Shown piece by piece: positions 1-8,224 of a DNA stretch of 64,000 bases. The stretch covers positions 4,458,035-4,522,034 of the forward strand of contig NZ_KI912577.1 in NCBI RefSeq assembly GCF_000519085.1. The letters are read 5' to 3'. The notes below the pieces were generated by a model. The model searched no databases. It saw only the letters and a program-made list of their open reading frames with translations, and was not told the DNA's origin. A program made the position numbers and the translations under genes. The DNA is from Methylobacterium sp. 10 (GTDB taxonomy: Bacteria; Pseudomonadota; Alphaproteobacteria; Rhizobiales; Beijerinckiaceae). Every line of letters begins with the position of its first letter. Position 1 is the first letter of the stretch.

Positions 1-660
1 CCGTTCGGAGCTGAGGCCTTCCGTCGCGAGGCCGGGCATTAGACGGCGCAGGCGTGCGCGTGCGAAGCGCTCATCCACATTCGAGGGATCGTGTGCGGGC
101 GCCAGCCCATGGGCTGCGCAGTAGGCAACGAGGTCCGCCTTCGAAATATGAAGAAAGGGTCTCGCAAGGCGCAGGCCCGGAACGAGGGCCCGCTCGCGCC
201 GCATGCCCGCGAGACCCGCCGGACCGCTTCCGGCCAGGAGCCGCATCAGCACGGTTTCCGCCTGATCGTCTGCGGTATGTCCGGTGAGAATGGTATCGGC
301 GCCGATCCGGCCCGCGCATTCTGCGAGGAGGTTATAGCGCGCGTGGCGTGCTGCGGCTTGAATACCGCGGCTCGGCTTGTCGCCGTCCCAGGTCAGGATG
401 TGGTGGCTTAGACCAAGCGATTTTGCGACGAGCCCGACGCTCAGGGCCTCGGTGTGTCCCTCGGCACGTAGACGATGATCCACAGTCGCCACCTGAATCG
501 GTTGCACGGAGCCGAATCGGGCAGATGCATGCATCAATGCGGTGGAATCCGGTCCGCCGGAGACGGCGATGAGCAGGCTGCAGGACTCAAGATAAGGCTT
601 CAGCGCCGCGGCGAGCGTCGCGTCGATCCCGTCCCTGTCGCCCGATGGAGCGGCGTTCAA
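1..660 (-). CDS. tilS: tRNA(Ile)-lysidine synthetase, 3' part beyond window
   Basis: TilS ligates lysine to C34 of the tRNA-Ile(CAU) anticodon so that it reads AUA; cytoplasmic and usually essential. The ATP-binding PP-loop motif SGGPDST is seen about 34 residues from the chosen start, followed by typical N-type ATPase segments (TVDHRLR, GHTADDQAETVLMRL, ADLVAYCAAHGLAPAHDPSN). The reading frame runs off the left edge, so the C-terminal tRNA-binding domains are not visible. Start chosen is a TTG at 658-660 that overlaps the cpoB stop (TTGA), implying translational coupling behind pal and cpoB. A different start is possible. Family call is secure. Confidence 0.93.
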   Translation of the reverse strand, partial: MNAAPSGDRDGIDATLAAALKPYLESCSLLIAVSGGPDSTALMHASARFGSVQPIQVATVDHRLRAEGHTEALSVGLVAKSLGLSHHILTWDGDKPSRGIQAAARHARYNLLAECAGRIGADTILTGHTADDQAETVLMRLLAGSGPAGLAGMRRERALVPGLRLARPFLHISKADLVAYCAAHGLAPAHDPSNVDERFARARLRRLMPGLATEGLSSER

Positions 661-1625
661 GCGGTGCAGCGCGCGCGTTTCTGCTCGCGGACCACGCTCT
701 GGCGGACACCCTGTGCGGCGGAAGGGAATTTGCGCTCCAGCTCCGCGAGGGTCGCACAGGCCTGTTCGCGAGCGCCGAGGGCGTTCAGGGAAATTCCGAG
801 CTTCAGCATGGCATCCGGCGCCTGGGGTGAGCGCGCGTAATCTGTGGAGACCTTCAGAAATTGCTCGGCCGCTTCCCGGTTGCGGTTGCGCTGAAGGTAG
901 CTCTCACCGAGCCAGTAGGTTGCCGACGGCACTTGGGCGTCTCGCGGATGCGACTGTATGAACTGGCGCAAGCTCATCTCCGCTTGTTCATAGTGGCGCG
1001 CCGCGATGTAGCCGTAGGCTGTCTCGTAATCCGCCCGGGCGTCCCCCGTCGTCGTTGCAGCCACGCTGGTCATCGGGCGCGGCGGATTTGGCAACGTGCC
1101 TGTCGTGGGCACACGTGAGGGGGGCGTGAGATCGACGGGGCCGCCTAGGCCCGGAGGCGACAGGCCCGGCTCTTCGTCATCGGCATCGACCACCGTGGGC
1201 GGCACACTCGGTACCCGTGACGACGGTGCAGCGGCGATGGCGGCGGAGGGGACGGTCGTGCCCAGCTGCATCGGCCCGCCGGGACGGCCCGGGTTCTGCT
1301 CCGGGTCGAAAGCATCGCTGCGCTTCTGCTGCTTGGATTGGCCGGGATTGGTGCCGGACGGGGGGGCGGCAGGTTTTCCACCGCCGCCCTTGCCTTCCTG
1401 CAGCCGGTATTCGACGTCCTCCTGGAACTTGCGAAGCTGTTCTTTGAGCTGGCGATTCTCGTATTGCAGCGTCTCGATCTGGCCCGCCATTTGACGCGAT
1501 TGGTTCTCGATGCGGTTCAGGCGAACGATGAATTCCGACGCGTCCTGCGCCGCCGCTGGACCGACGACGGTCAAGGGAGAGAGGAATGCGAGAAACGTGA
1601 ACGCGAAAAGCAGGCGGCGGAGCAT
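657..1625 (-). CDS. cpoB: Cell division coordinator CpoB (YbgF)
   Basis: Periplasmic partner of the Tol-Pal system that links outer-membrane constriction with septal peptidoglycan synthesis. The product is 322 aa from the ATG at 1625, chosen because it begins directly with a signal peptide (MLRRLLFAFTFLAF, cleavage near AAAQ). After it come a coiled-coil segment (about residues 30-75, NRIENQSRQMAGQIETL), a long Pro/Gly-rich linker (about 80-180) and a C-terminal TPR block (about 195-310, with YWLGESYLQRNRNREAAEQF). An in-frame ATG at 1718 would add 31 unlikely residues. It lies between pal and tilS on the same strand, the standard order. Confidence 0.93.
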   Translation of the reverse strand: MLRRLLFAFTFLAFLSPLTVVGPAAAQDASEFIVRLNRIENQSRQMAGQIETLQYENRQLKEQLRKFQEDVEYRLQEGKGGGGKPAAPPSGTNPGQSKQQKRSDAFDPEQNPGRPGGPMQLGTTVPSAAIAAAPSSRVPSVPPTVVDADDEEPGLSPPGLGGPVDLTPPSRVPTTGTLPNPPRPMTSVAATTTGDARADYETAYGYIAARHYEQAEMSLRQFIQSHPRDAQVPSATYWLGESYLQRNRNREAAEQFLKVSTDYARSPQAPDAMLKLGISLNALGAREQACATLAELERKFPSAAQGVRQSVVREQKRARCTA

Positions 1626-1742
1626 GGGAAACGGCACCTGTGGTCGGATCGGACGAGTAGGCATCGGCAGCGCCCCGCCGATAGCAGATGTGTCGGGGCG
1701 CGGCAAAAATAGGACCACGACTGTGAAGGTTATTCCTCGTCC

Positions 1743-2243
1743 TCAGGAGCCGGCGCCCCGGTCGAGGACGGTTACGGCGCGGCGGTTCTGCGACCAGCAT
1801 GAGATGTCGTTGCACACGGCGACCGGTCGTTCCTTGCCGTAAGAGACCGTCCGCATCCGTCCAGCGGCGAGGCCGCGTGATGACAGGTAGTCCTTGACGG
1901 ATTGGGCTCGGCGTTCGCCAAGCGAGAAATTGTATTCGCGGGTGCCGCGCTCATCGGCATGGCCCTCGACCAGGAACGTGTAGCGAGGATAGCGTTGCAA
2001 CCACTGGGCCTGTTTGTCGAGCGTGGCGGTAGCGGTGGGCGTCAGGTCGGTCGAATCCGACTCGAAGAAGACGCGGTCGCCTATGTTGACGACGAAGTCC
2101 TGCGCGCTGCCCGGTGTATTTGCGCCGCCTGCGAAACCCGAGGCGTCGGCGAGATCCTTGTCGTTGGTGCAGGCAGCGACGCTAAGCGCGGCGCAAAGGG
2201 CTGCCGCGAGCGGAAACACGCGAAATCGCGCGGTCATGGACAT
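1743..2243 (-). CDS. pal: Peptidoglycan-associated lipoprotein Pal
   Basis: Outer-membrane lipoprotein that binds peptidoglycan and the Tol proteins. 166 aa from the ATG at 2243, which has a GAGGAGAG ribosome site about 8 nt upstream; a second in-frame ATG lies two codons later. Lipobox LSVAAC puts the acylated Cys at residue 25. The OmpA-like domain is intact (residues about 50-165) with the peptidoglycan-binding signature EGHADERGTREYNFSLGERR. cpoB follows after about 117 bp. The gene just upstream on this strand is an HPt protein, not tolB, so pal is separated from tolQRAB here. Confidence 0.95.
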   Translation of the reverse strand: MSMTARFRVFPLAAALCAALSVAACTNDKDLADASGFAGGANTPGSAQDFVVNIGDRVFFESDSTDLTPTATATLDKQAQWLQRYPRYTFLVEGHADERGTREYNFSLGERRAQSVKDYLSSRGLAAGRMRTVSYGKERPVAVCNDISCWSQNRRAVTVLDRGAGS

Positions 2244-2567
2244 GGTCTTGCTCTCCTCGGGCGGGGGGCCGGTTCCGGAGCGTCCCCGCGGGGCCGTTCG
2301 GTGGTGCGACCTGTGTAGGTCGAGCGGGTTAAGCGAAGGTTCCGTCAACCTTGACGGGACGTTCCAAAGGCCGAATTCCAGTTGCGGTCTGTGACACTCG
2401 GCACCTCAATTCAGCGAAATGGCGCCGCGACCTGCGGGATTAGCTGTGTCACACCCATAATGCGGCAGCCACGCGACGGATAAGCAGCGCCCTCCGCACT
2501 CTCGGCGGGTGTGCCTTCGGCGCAACGGGTTCGTCCCGTGAGGTTCTTAAAAGGAGTACCGGTGCCG
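2244..2567. other. Intergenic region upstream of pal
   Basis: About 320 bp between the pal start and the end of the HPt gene. The pal promoter and ribosome site must lie at its low-coordinate end. I see no convincing gene, RNA or repeat; short open frames here have no recognisable product. Confidence 0.5.
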
Positions 2568-2966
2568 TCACGCGCGCACCCCCAAGGTGGCGAGTGCGGT
2601 CAGCGCGCGTTCGGCGGCGATCCGTCCTTCTTGCAGCGGGATGGCGATGTCGTCGCCCTTCAGGCAGGCCCGTTCGATCACGGAACAACACCGCGAAAGG
2701 TCGAGAAAGCCGAGAGATCCGCTCGATGCCAGCAGCGCATGGGCGTCCTGCGCTATGGCGAGCCGATCGTCGTTCCCAGCAGGAAAGCGGACGCGGATCT
2801 CGACGACGAGCAGGGACAGAAGCCGTTTCAGATGATCATGCCCGAGAAGGACTTCGAGTTCGGCGAGCGTCGCCGCATCGCAGACCGTCCCTCTCCCCTT
2901 ATCTGCCGTTGGCTCCACCGCGGCCTCGCGCATCGTCACAGGGTGTTCGAACGACCCACCGTCCAT
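2568..2966 (-). CDS. HPt-domain histidine phosphotransfer protein
   Basis: 132-aa protein that looks like a stand-alone histidine phosphotransfer (HPt) four-helix protein. The segment AQDAHALLASSGSLGFLDL (His76) matches the usual AHxLKGSSxxLG phosphorylation helix, followed by a helix ending in ERACLKGDDI. The canonical Lys after the His is replaced (HALLA rather than HSLKG). Expected role: cytoplasmic relay between a hybrid kinase and a response regulator. It is divergent from the single-domain response regulator 84 bp away, which makes that protein a candidate partner. An alternative start is the Met at residue 12. Confidence 0.72.
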   Translation of the reverse strand: MDGGSFEHPVTMREAAVEPTADKGRGTVCDAATLAELEVLLGHDHLKRLLSLLVVEIRVRFPAGNDDRLAIAQDAHALLASSGSLGFLDLSRCCSVIERACLKGDDIAIPLQEGRIAAERALTALATLGVRA

Positions 2967-3008
2967 GTCGCCCGCGATTTCCGAATCGACGCGACCATTG
3001 ATGGAAGC

Positions 3009-3016
3009 TTAACCAT
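3009..3016 (+). promoter_or_regulatory. CtrA-like half-site TTAACCAT
   Basis: The 8-mer TTAACCAT, the known half-site form recognised by the alphaproteobacterial cell-cycle regulator CtrA, lies in the 84-bp divergent gap between the HPt and response-regulator genes. The full TTAA-N7-TTAA form is not present. A single 8-mer can occur by chance; binding is inference. Confidence 0.35.
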
Positions 3017-3050
3017 TAATGCAGTCATTTGTTGATGTACGAAAGGGTCG

Positions 3051-3467
3051 ATGGCCGGGATGAGTGGCGCACCGAAAGTTCTGATCGTCGAGGACAATTT
3101 CCTCCTGCTGGATATGTTGACGATCCAGTGCGAGCGTGCCGGCCTCACTGCCGTGGCGGCGTCCAGTGGCGAAGACGCTTTGACGCTTATCAGGACTCGT
3201 GGTGTCGATTTCGACTGGTTGCTGACCGATATCAATCTTCCGGGAATGATAGATGGATGGACAGTGGCTCTCGCCTTCCGCGAGGTTCGTCCTGACCGCC
3301 CGGTAATCTATGCATCGACGAATGCATATTTCGACCGCAGGCCGCTTCGAGGGAGCCTTTCGGTCCGCAAGCCATTCCAGATACGCGAGATCGCCGCCCT
3401 TGCCCGGATGATGGCGGCCGAGCGCGGCCTAGCCTCCGCTCAGGTCTCGCACCACGCATCGGCGTGA
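3051..3467 (+). CDS. Single-domain response regulator (receiver only)
   Basis: 138 aa made up of one CheY-like receiver domain with no output domain. Key residues are present: acidic pair E14-D15, phospho-acceptor D60 in LLTDINLPG, T/S at 89-90 and K107 in RKPF. ATG at 3051 follows GAAAGGG; an ATG three codons on is an alternative. Single-domain regulators of this class act as phosphate relays or sinks, or bind a target protein directly. It is divergent from an HPt protein and convergent with a PAS-GGDEF cyclase, so all three may share a signalling pathway (inference). Confidence 0.88.
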   Translation: MAGMSGAPKVLIVEDNFLLLDMLTIQCERAGLTAVAASSGEDALTLIRTRGVDFDWLLTDINLPGMIDGWTVALAFREVRPDRPVIYASTNAYFDRRPLRGSLSVRKPFQIREIAALARMMAAERGLASAQVSHHASA

Positions 3468-3475
3468 AGCGGTCG

Positions 3476-4516
3476 TCATTTCGCCGGAGGAGCCAAGCGG
3501 AACGTCCCGCGCCCTTCTGCCTTGGCCGCATAAAGCGCCACGTCGGCCTCTGCGAAGACGTCCTCAGGGCTACGCTGCTCCATTATGGCGATGCCGATGG
3601 AAACGCCAATTGTGAAGGTCCCCTGCCCCCAGGCAATGGGCGGCGCCATGGCGGCGATAATTCGCTCCGCCAGGGCGGCGAGTCCCTGTGTGCTGATTGT
3701 GCCGTCGACGACGATCCCGAACTCGTCACCCCCGATGCGTGCGACGAACTCCGTGCGACGGCACGTCTCGTTGAGGCGGTGCCCCACCTCGGCGAGACAG
3801 GCGTCGCCTGCCATGTGGCCGTGAGTGTCGTTGACCTGTTTGAAGCCATCGAGGTCAAGGAGCAGCAGGGCACCCTGTCTGTTCATGTCGGCGAGACGGC
3901 CGTAGAAGGCGGTGCGGTTGGGCAGGCCCGTCAGGGTATCGAACTCCGCGAGGTAGCGGGTTCGGTCGGCGAGGATCTTCTCCTCGGTGATGTCCTGCTT
4001 CATGCCGAAGATGCGGACCGGTATTCCTTCCTCGCATTCCACCGTGGCGGTCAGGCGGATCCAGCGTCGGTTGCCCGAAGCCGTGACGATCTCCGCATCG
4101 AGGGTAAAGCCGCCACGCTCGGCGATGGCCTGGCTCCGGAGCGCGTCGAGGCGGATACGTGACTCCGGGCTGTAGCAGCCTAAGGTCGTCTCACGGTCGA
4201 CCGCTGAGCCCACCGGCAGGTCGAACATCCTGTAGACAGCATCGGTCCATGTCAGTGCCTCATCTACAAGGCGGCATTCCCAGACTCCGATTTTGGCCAC
4301 GGCCGAAGCGCGTTCGAAGATCTTCTGGCTATGGGCGAGGGACAGCGCTTGCGCGTCGATGAAGCGGGCTTGGTCCTCAAGACGTGCCAGGAGGGCTGCA
4401 ATCAACTGTGCATCCCCGCTACGCCCAATCGTGATCTCTTCCTGGCCGGGAATATCCCCATCGAGATGGATCAACACCGGTGAGCAGGACGACAGGTCGG
4501 CACAGACCTCATGCAT
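3476..4516 (-). CDS. PAS-GGDEF diguanylate cyclase
   Basis: 346-aa soluble protein predicted to make cyclic di-GMP. A PAS fold with PAC tail occupies roughly residues 65-180 (GVWECRL...RIFGMKQDITEEK), followed by a GGDEF domain (about 186-340) with DTLTGLPNR and an intact active-site GGDEF at 262-266. The product-inhibition I-site, normally RxxD, reads RRTE (253-256), so feedback inhibition may be weakened. No transmembrane segments. It converges on the response regulator gene with an 8-bp gap. Confidence 0.92.
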   Translation of the reverse strand: MHEVCADLSSCSPVLIHLDGDIPGQEEITIGRSGDAQLIAALLARLEDQARFIDAQALSLAHSQKIFERASAVAKIGVWECRLVDEALTWTDAVYRMFDLPVGSAVDRETTLGCYSPESRIRLDALRSQAIAERGGFTLDAEIVTASGNRRWIRLTATVECEEGIPVRIFGMKQDITEEKILADRTRYLAEFDTLTGLPNRTAFYGRLADMNRQGALLLLDLDGFKQVNDTHGHMAGDACLAEVGHRLNETCRRTEFVARIGGDEFGIVVDGTISTQGLAALAERIIAAMAPPIAWGQGTFTIGVSIGIAIMEQRSPEDVFAEADVALYAAKAEGRGTFRLAPPAK

Positions 4517-4659
4517 CGGTATCCCCAGGCCGCAAAGTGTATGAGACTGTACACTGACCTTAGCGGATCAGCGATTAACCGTTCCTCTCCTGTCCGCAAG
4601 GCGAGAAGATGCCGCGCCTGACCGGAATCGGCGCTGCTGCTAACCGTGTGGGAGCCCGG

Positions 4660-5583
4660 CTATTGCAGATGCTTGGCGTAGGTATCTCCGGCCGCGCGTT
4701 TGAGTTCGGCACCGGCATCCTGTCCGATTCGGGCAGCATCCGATACCGCGCCCGAGCGGTGGACCGCCCAATGGGAGCTGCCGTCGGGCAGGAACAATAG
4801 GCCGTCGAGGGTCAGCACCTCGCCGTCGATCCGTGCCAGGGCTGCGATCGGGGTACGGCACGACCCATCGAGTTCCGCAAGGAGCCCGCGCTCGGCGTCG
4901 AGTTCGGCCGAGGCCGTAGATGATCGCAACGGGGCCAGCAATGCTCGAACGTTGGAATCGGCCTCCCGGCATTCGATGCCGAGCGCTCCTTGGGCCACGG
5001 CGGGGAGCATCTCGTCCACGGACAGGACGCTCCGTGCCATATCGGCCATGCCAAGGCGTTCGAGGCCGCAGAGGGCTAGAAGCGTCGCCTCGCAGGTGCC
5101 CTCTCGAAGCTTGCGCATCCGAGTATTGGCGTTGCCGCGCATCGGGACGATGCGCAGGTCCGGCCGCCGCATGAGGACCTGAGCGGCGCGGCGCAGGGAG
5201 GAGGTGCCGACGCGAGCTCCTGGCGCAAGGCCGGCAAATCCGTCCGCCTGAGCGGAAAGGAAGGCATCGCGCGGATCGTCACGTTCCAGGATGCAAGCGA
5301 TGACCAGCCCGTCGGGCAGCCAGGTCTCCACATCCTTCATCGAATGCACGGCCACATCGACCACGTCGGCGAAAAGGGCCTGTTCGAGTTCCTTAGTAAA
5401 GAGCCCCTTGCCGCCAATCTCGGAGAGCGGCCGGTCGAGGATGCGGTCGGCCACCGTATTAACGACCACCAACTCCGTTTCCAGCCCCGGATTGGCCGCC
5501 ACGATCTTGTCGCGGACCATTCCCGTCTGCGCGAGAGCCATGGGGCTGCCGCGGGTTCCAATGCGGAGGGGGCGCTGGATCAT
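4660..5583 (-). CDS. hemC: Hydroxymethylbilane synthase (porphobilinogen deaminase)
   Basis: Condenses four porphobilinogen molecules into hydroxymethylbilane in haem and corrinoid synthesis. 307 aa from the ATG at 5583, chosen since the mature N-terminus MIQRPLRIGTRGSPMALAQ fits the family; an in-frame start 12 codons upstream is possible. Signatures include IGGKGLFTKELE, VDVAVHSMKDVET and the dipyrromethane-cofactor Cys in LDGSCRTPIAAL. It stands alone here: hemD/uroporphyrinogen synthase is not visible next to it within the window. Confidence 0.96.
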   Translation of the reverse strand: MIQRPLRIGTRGSPMALAQTGMVRDKIVAANPGLETELVVVNTVADRILDRPLSEIGGKGLFTKELEQALFADVVDVAVHSMKDVETWLPDGLVIACILERDDPRDAFLSAQADGFAGLAPGARVGTSSLRRAAQVLMRRPDLRIVPMRGNANTRMRKLREGTCEATLLALCGLERLGMADMARSVLSVDEMLPAVAQGALGIECREADSNVRALLAPLRSSTASAELDAERGLLAELDGSCRTPIAALARIDGEVLTLDGLLFLPDGSSHWAVHRSGAVSDAARIGQDAGAELKRAAGDTYAKHLQ

Positions 5584-5800
5584 GGACGATGGCCGCCTGT
5601 GCAAGGACGCTTCGGACAAAGCCGCCTCTATCGAGGACGGTTTCCTTCAGTAAGCAGTCAGCGTTCGGCTGTCACCGTGGCGAAGGCTTCGCGCGAAGTG
5701 AGCGCCAGGCAGCGAACGGAATCAATTCACCCACCCCCGATCATCAATTCGTTACGAAAGGCGGGCGAGTGTGGTGCGGCCTCTGGTCGAGACAAGAGAG

Positions 5801-6163
5801 ATGGCTCCGAGTAAGCTTGAACGGTTCCGAGACGCGCATTTTCCCACGGATGACGGCGAAGCCCTTCGCCGATCACTCGAGCGGGGCGTGCTGTCGGGTG
5901 GAATCGCCCCGGTCCGTTCGGAAAAGCCTCCTCGTCATGGGCGGCGTAGCGTTCTGGGTCGTGCCTATTTCGGTCTCAAGCTCATTGTGACGCTTGGGCC
6001 GCTGGCCTTCCTGCTTCTGTCGGCCGTCGCCGAATGCGGACCTCACTCCTCATCATTGCTACCAGACGTTTTAAAAGCGAGTGCCTGCGCACGGCGCGAC
6101 CTCACCCGCCACGTCTGGTCCATCGAGAATACGCTCAAAACCGTGTCGGACCGTCTGCGCTGA
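5801..6163 (+). CDS. Small membrane protein of unknown function, copy 1
   Basis: 120 aa from the ATG at 5801 (GAGAG just upstream). Not recognised. A polar N-terminal half is followed by one hydrophobic segment (LIVTLGPLAFLLLSAVAECG) and a charged tail (ACARRDLTRHVWSIENTLKT). Its C-terminal half loosely resembles that of the next gene (S-V/A-LGR before the hydrophobic stretch; CAR-R/D-D after it), suggesting related tandem proteins. A start 10 codons upstream is possible. Coding status is moderately supported. Confidence 0.5.
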   Translation: MAPSKLERFRDAHFPTDDGEALRRSLERGVLSGGIAPVRSEKPPRHGRRSVLGRAYFGLKLIVTLGPLAFLLLSAVAECGPHSSSLLPDVLKASACARRDLTRHVWSIENTLKTVSDRLR

Positions 6164-6294
6164 CGTCGTCCGGTAGCGGTGTTGTGAATGTAACGAGTGT
6201 CAACCATAGCCGGACCTTACGGCCGGTTGCGCAGTTTCGAGCGGCATCACGTGGGCGTTCGATTGTACAACCCCACGAGAAAGGCTGGGGGGTA

Positions 6295-6684
6295 ATGCAA
6301 TTAACTTCGCCCGCCATTTCCCTGCCGCGCTCTGGCTCTGCCAGTATCACTCCGCTCCGCGGAGGGGCGGTCGCATCGCGGTACGCTGATCAGAGCCATC
6401 CGAAAGAGGTCTTCGGCGACTTCGTCACGAAGCTTGAGGATGCCAAAGCGCTCCGTCCGCGCAAAGGCTCGGCGCTGGGGCGTCTGCTGGATGTCAGCCT
6501 GATCCTCCTGCCCATCCCCCTCGGGGTGATGGTGCTGTCGGTCCTGGCCTGTCGGCATATCGACGCGAATGTAGGCTTCTCCGTTGGCGAGTCCTTTCGG
6601 ACTTGTGCCCGCGACGACATCGCGAAGTGCCGGGCGCTCCTCGACAGCCGCGTCACGATGCTGGTCCGCCAATCTAGGCCCTGA
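6295..6684 (+). CDS. Small membrane protein of unknown function, copy 2
   Basis: 129 aa from the ATG at 6295, preceded by a G-rich stretch that could act as ribosome site. Not recognised. One hydrophobic segment (VSLILLPIPLGVMVLSVLAC) is preceded by RPRKGSALGR and followed by TCARDDIAKCRALLDSR. The layout parallels the gene just upstream. No operon partner with known function, so the role cannot be inferred. Confidence 0.5.
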   Translation: MQLTSPAISLPRSGSASITPLRGGAVASRYADQSHPKEVFGDFVTKLEDAKALRPRKGSALGRLLDVSLILLPIPLGVMVLSVLACRHIDANVGFSVGESFRTCARDDIAKCRALLDSRVTMLVRQSRP

Positions 6685-6696
6685 CCGTTCCCGCCG

Positions 6697-6996
6697 TCAG
6701 AAAGCCTGGAGGGTCAGTTCCGTATGTTCGACGCTGGGAGGGCCCTCGAAGAAGGGAGAGACCATGGCGCGATAATCCTTCCAGGCCTGCGAGCCGGTGA
6801 AGAGTTCGGTATGGTCGGCGAGCGTCTCCCACTCGATCAGTAGCCGGTAGCGTTGGGGCTTCTCCACGGATCGGCGCACGGCGAAGCTCTTGCAGCCCTT
6901 GGCGATCTTGAAGATCTCGGATGCCTTGGCGATGTTTGCTTCGAAATCAGCTTCCATGCCGGCTTTGATATCGATCTGTGCAATTTCGAGAATCAT
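6697..6996 (-). CDS. ABM-fold (antibiotic biosynthesis monooxygenase-like) protein
   Basis: 99-aa protein with the dimeric alpha/beta-barrel layout of the ABM superfamily: short strands MILEIAQIDIKAG and RYRLLIEWETL, with the recurrent end motif HTELFTGSQAWKDYR and GPPSVEHTEL. Members include small haem- or quinol-acting monooxygenases, but many are unassigned, so the substrate is unknown. It lies 37 bp downstream of the Kdo-hydroxylase-like gene in the same direction, so the two are probably co-transcribed. Confidence 0.82.
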   Translation of the reverse strand: MILEIAQIDIKAGMEADFEANIAKASEIFKIAKGCKSFAVRRSVEKPQRYRLLIEWETLADHTELFTGSQAWKDYRAMVSPFFEGPPSVEHTELTLQAF

Positions 6997-7033
6997 GATG
7001 TAGTCCTAAACCCGTCTCTGTATCAATGAGGTC

Positions 7034-7900
7034 TTAGCGCAGCTTGCGACCGAGCTTCCGGGCGAGGATCCGCTGCGGGCTGCGCTCTGGATCCGCCTGG
7101 CTCGTCACCGGAAGGTAGGCGGTCTGTTCCAGCATGTAGCGACCGCCCATGGCGCCGTGCATCACGAGGTCCGAGAACGTCACCCAGGTCTGGCCCGGTG
7201 TGAATTGCACGTCGGCTTGGGGGCCGTTCTGCTGGTATTCCATGTCCTGCTTCAGTGCATCGTGGAGATGCAGCATCAAGTGGTCGTATTCGGAGCGGCG
7301 CGCCTTGGTGATCCGCAGGGCCGCTAGCAGTCGCGCCGACAGGGGCGAGTAGCCAGGCAGGCGCGGCAGGAATTTCTCTGTCATCGAGCCGAAATCCTCG
7401 CCCACCCGCCAAAGGCGGGGCTGCCCGTTCGGATTGATGTTGCGGAAGATGCGCAGGATACGCTTCTCGCCGATCGGGTTCGACGGAAAGGCGTCCACGT
7501 GCAGTCGTGTGTCGTCTCGGCGCCAACTGAGCTTGCGTTGGTCCACCTCGAACGGGCGGTAGGACGTGCCGGCCAGCGTGACCTTGCCGGTATAGGCCGG
7601 CAAGTGGCGCTCGAGCAGCCCCTGGGCGAAGGCCTTGTAGCGAATGAGAAGCTGGCGCAGCGCCTCCTGCTCCTCCGGCGTTCCGGCGGCTCCTCTCAGA
7701 GCCGCGTCCCTGCCGCGGATGTTGACGTTCTTGGCCTTGCCGTCGGCAAAGGGTCGTTCGACGAAGCGCTTCTCGAAGTCGGTGATTGGGAAATCTTCGT
7801 CATGGAAAACCAGGACCGAGCCGCTTTCCAGCGCTTCGACAAGGGAGGGAGCGCCGGGCGCTGATCCGTCGCGGGCGACGGAAAGGATCGGGCTGATCAT
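7034..7900 (-). CDS. Kdo hydroxylase-like Fe(II)/2-oxoglutarate dioxygenase
   Basis: 288 aa resembling the KdoO family, which hydroxylates the 3-deoxy-D-manno-octulosonic acid of the LPS inner core at the cytoplasmic face. Candidate iron ligands are the HxD pair in RLHVDAF (H134, D136) and the distal His in FSDLVMHGAMGG (H248). Other conserved-looking pieces are LVFHDEDFPIT near the N-terminus, RILRIFRNINP and DALKQDMEYQ. No signal peptide. The identification rests on remembered family pattern; another member of the same dioxygenase fold is possible. The ABM-fold gene follows closely. Confidence 0.72.
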   Translation of the reverse strand: MISPILSVARDGSAPGAPSLVEALESGSVLVFHDEDFPITDFEKRFVERPFADGKAKNVNIRGRDAALRGAAGTPEEQEALRQLLIRYKAFAQGLLERHLPAYTGKVTLAGTSYRPFEVDQRKLSWRRDDTRLHVDAFPSNPIGEKRILRIFRNINPNGQPRLWRVGEDFGSMTEKFLPRLPGYSPLSARLLAALRITKARRSEYDHLMLHLHDALKQDMEYQQNGPQADVQFTPGQTWVTFSDLVMHGAMGGRYMLEQTAYLPVTSQADPERSPQRILARKLGRKLR

Positions 7901-8224
7901 TGGAAGCGTCCTCGAAAGCCGCGTGTGCCGCGCGGTTTAGCCGAAGCTCGAGGTTTCCGCCACGGGCAGGCCGCCAAAGGGAAAAAGCGAGGGCGAGCAC
8001 CGTCGAGGGCGACGACAAGCATGGGAACATCGGCGCTACCATGCGGGACCTGCGCTGCATTAGCGGTGGATGAAGTCTTCGCCCGGTTGTCATCGGTCCG
8101 GCATCGGCTCAACCATCATGAATCGACCGATGGCATTCGTCGCAACCTTGGCGCATGCCCGACCGTTCTTTCGGTTGCGGGCAGGTCCGAAGGTCCGGCC
8201 GCGACGGCAACGAGGAAGCCGACG
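7901..8224. other. Divergent intergenic region
   Basis: About 320 bp between the start of the Kdo-hydroxylase-like gene and the start chosen for the HTH protein. It should carry both promoters. An open frame continues upstream from the HTH gene through most of it, but its translation has no recognisable domain, so I leave it out. Confidence 0.4.
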
